From CALHVX01 sp051027215 (GTDB lineage: Bacteria; Pseudomonadota; Gammaproteobacteria; Pseudomonadales; Azotimanducaceae): DNA of 7,613 bases. The stretch covers positions 1-7,613 of the forward strand of contig JBPCXR010000051.1 of the NCBI GenBank assembly GCA_051027215.1. The letters are read 5' to 3'. Position numbers and translations under genes: made by a program. Shown one piece after another: positions 7,194-7,613 of the stretch (within the stretch, counting starts at the first letter, position 1; every line of letters starts with the position of its first letter). The notes under the pieces were generated by a model that worked only from the letters and a program-made list of their open reading frames with translations, did no database searches and was not told the DNA's origin.

Positions 7194-7241
7194 GGTCGGA
7201 GTGAGAGGATTTGAACCTCCGGCCCCCACGTCCCGAACGTG
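7193..7241 (-). other. attachment-site copy: 3' half of tRNA-Pro(CGG)
   Basis: Read on the minus strand this gives the anticodon loop TTCGGGA (7237-7231, anticodon CGG), the 3' anticodon stem, a variable loop, a T arm with loop TTCAAAT (7215-7209), the acceptor 3' strand CACTCCG (7203-7197), the discriminator A and an encoded CCA (7195-7193). The 5' anticodon stem keeps four of five pairs, then identity ends at 7242. No D arm and no CGGAGTG acceptor 5' strand is found to the right, so it is not a working tRNA. A tRNA 3' half next to an integrase is the classic attachment-site duplicate. Because the element lies on the side where the tRNA 5' half should be, this is the distal copy; the intact tRNA should lie beyond the far end of the element. 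Confidence 0.8.
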
Positions 7242-7252
7242 TCAGTCTTATT

Positions 7253-7264
7253 GGCCTGTAGGCC
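7253..7264. repeat. short inverted repeat inside the element end
   Basis: GGCCT (7253-7257) and AGGCC (7260-7264) form a 5-bp inverted repeat around GT, 12 bp inside the attachment copy. A small operator or accessory-protein site is possible; the length makes chance occurrence plausible. Confidence 0.3.
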
Positions 7265-7300
7265 GTTTTCCCTGTAAAAACACTGATATATTGTTTCAGC

Positions 7301-7330
7301 GTGTACCAAAGTGTACCATGGTGTGCCAGA
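7301..7330 (+). repeat. three tandem 10-bp repeats, candidate integrase arm sites
   Basis: Three consecutive units begin with GTGTACCA, GTGTACCA and GTGTGCCA at 7301, 7311 and 7321. The 10-bp spacing puts them on one face of the helix. They lie between the attachment copy and the integrase frame. A weak promoter-like pair, TTGTTT (7291-7296) and TACCAT (7314-7319) at 17-bp spacing, overlaps them, which would allow integrase self-regulation. The arm-site role is inferred from position and spacing. Confidence 0.55.
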
Positions 7331-7385
7331 TAAAGGCACTGCTCAATACACTGCGGGGAAACGATCATTACCAGACAGGGAGAGG

Positions 7386-7613
7386 ATGGTGGCTGGCCTT
7401 ACAAGTTCACACCCGGCTATCTGAGCGCCTTAGCGGCGCGTGAGAAGAAGTACGAGAAGGGTGAGCGATACGCCAAAGGCTTGAGGCTTGTTGTTCAGCC
7501 AACGGGGAAGAAGACGTGGCGCTATACTTGGGCGCGGGGTAAGTGCGTTGCGCTGGGTGATTATTCAACCATGTCGTTGAGTCAGGCTCGGGCTGAAGTC
7601 CCCCGGGTGAACG
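7386..7613 (+). CDS. tyrosine-type integrase, N-terminal part (runs off window; start disrupted or unusual)
   Basis: The frame read from 7397 encodes PYKFTPGYLSALAAREK, then GLRLVVQPTGKKTWRYTW, a short turn, VALGDYSTMSLSQARAE. This matches the arm-DNA-binding N-terminal domain of P4-like integrases (pattern: G-L-V-P-G-K-W-Y, LG-Y---SL--AR). The catalytic domain lies beyond the right edge. The enzyme would recombine the tRNA-Pro attachment sites. The same frame is open back to a TAA at 7331 but has no ATG, GTG or TTG before the domain. An ATG at 7386, preceded by AGGGAGAGG, is in another frame; one extra base after GGC (7394-7397 region) would join it as MVAGPYKF. So the copy is either frameshifted, carries a sequencing error, or uses a rare start. 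Confidence 0.65.

Larger units (their letters stand above)
7193..7613. mobile_element. left end of a tRNA-Pro-integrated island, partial
   Basis: This stretch combines the tRNA-Pro 3' attachment copy, an AT-richer non-coding segment with a short inverted repeat (7253-7264), three tandem 10-bp repeats and the beginning of a tyrosine integrase. That is the normal layout of an integrative element end. The element continues beyond the right edge, so its cargo is unseen. Confidence 0.7.

Noticed and set aside
7180..7368. Minus-strand frame ending GRGGRRFKSSHSD
   Set aside because: Also a translation of the tRNA fragment, in the other direction, with no ribosome site.
7192..7443. Plus-strand frame beginning MVGVRGFEPPAPTSRT
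   Set aside because: This is the familiar artefact of translating a tRNA antisense strand; it runs across the tRNA-Pro fragment and the repeat region and then overlaps the integrase in a different frame.

Overview
The window looks like a piece of a proteobacterial chromosome, most likely a free-living gammaproteobacterium. This rests on overall style (GC-rich codons, an NADP-type SDR, a large secreted Ig-repeat protein, a proline tRNA sequence), not on a marker gene. Layout from left to right: (1) an SDR-family oxidoreductase on the minus strand; (2) a 135-residue protein of unknown function on the minus strand, starting with GTG; (3) a divergent intergenic region of about 485 bp with a very G-rich tract; (4) a plus-strand gene of about 5.3 kb that dominates the window; (5) a short non-coding stretch with a hairpin; (6) the 3' half of a proline tRNA gene (minus strand) acting as an attachment-site copy, followed by the first part of a tyrosine integrase that runs off the right edge.

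The central gene encodes a secreted protein of about 1760 residues. In order it has a signal peptide, a probable I9-like propeptide, a subtilisin-type (S8) protease with an intact Asp/His/Ser triad, a glucose/sorbosone-dehydrogenase-like (GSDH, PQQ-type) beta-propeller, and a C-terminal array of about 900 residues. The array holds five putative-Ig (He_PIG-like) modules. The last four each precede a module of about 113 residues, here called X, that I cannot assign to a named family. The 14 cysteines of the mature protein all lie in the protease and propeller; the array has none. Joining a protease and a sugar-dehydrogenase-like propeller in one exported chain, displayed on an alternating Ig/X array, is the most unusual thing here.

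The right end is the edge of an integrative element. A 49-bp piece matching the anticodon arm, variable loop, T arm, acceptor 3' strand and CCA of tRNA-Pro(CGG) stops abruptly at 7241/7242. It is followed by three 10-bp tandem repeats that look like integrase arm sites, then by an integrase reading frame with no usable start codon unless one base is added. The large gene therefore sits directly beside, probably just outside, an island. The two minus-strand genes may be co-transcribed (92-bp gap). Nothing in the sequence links them functionally to the large secreted protein.
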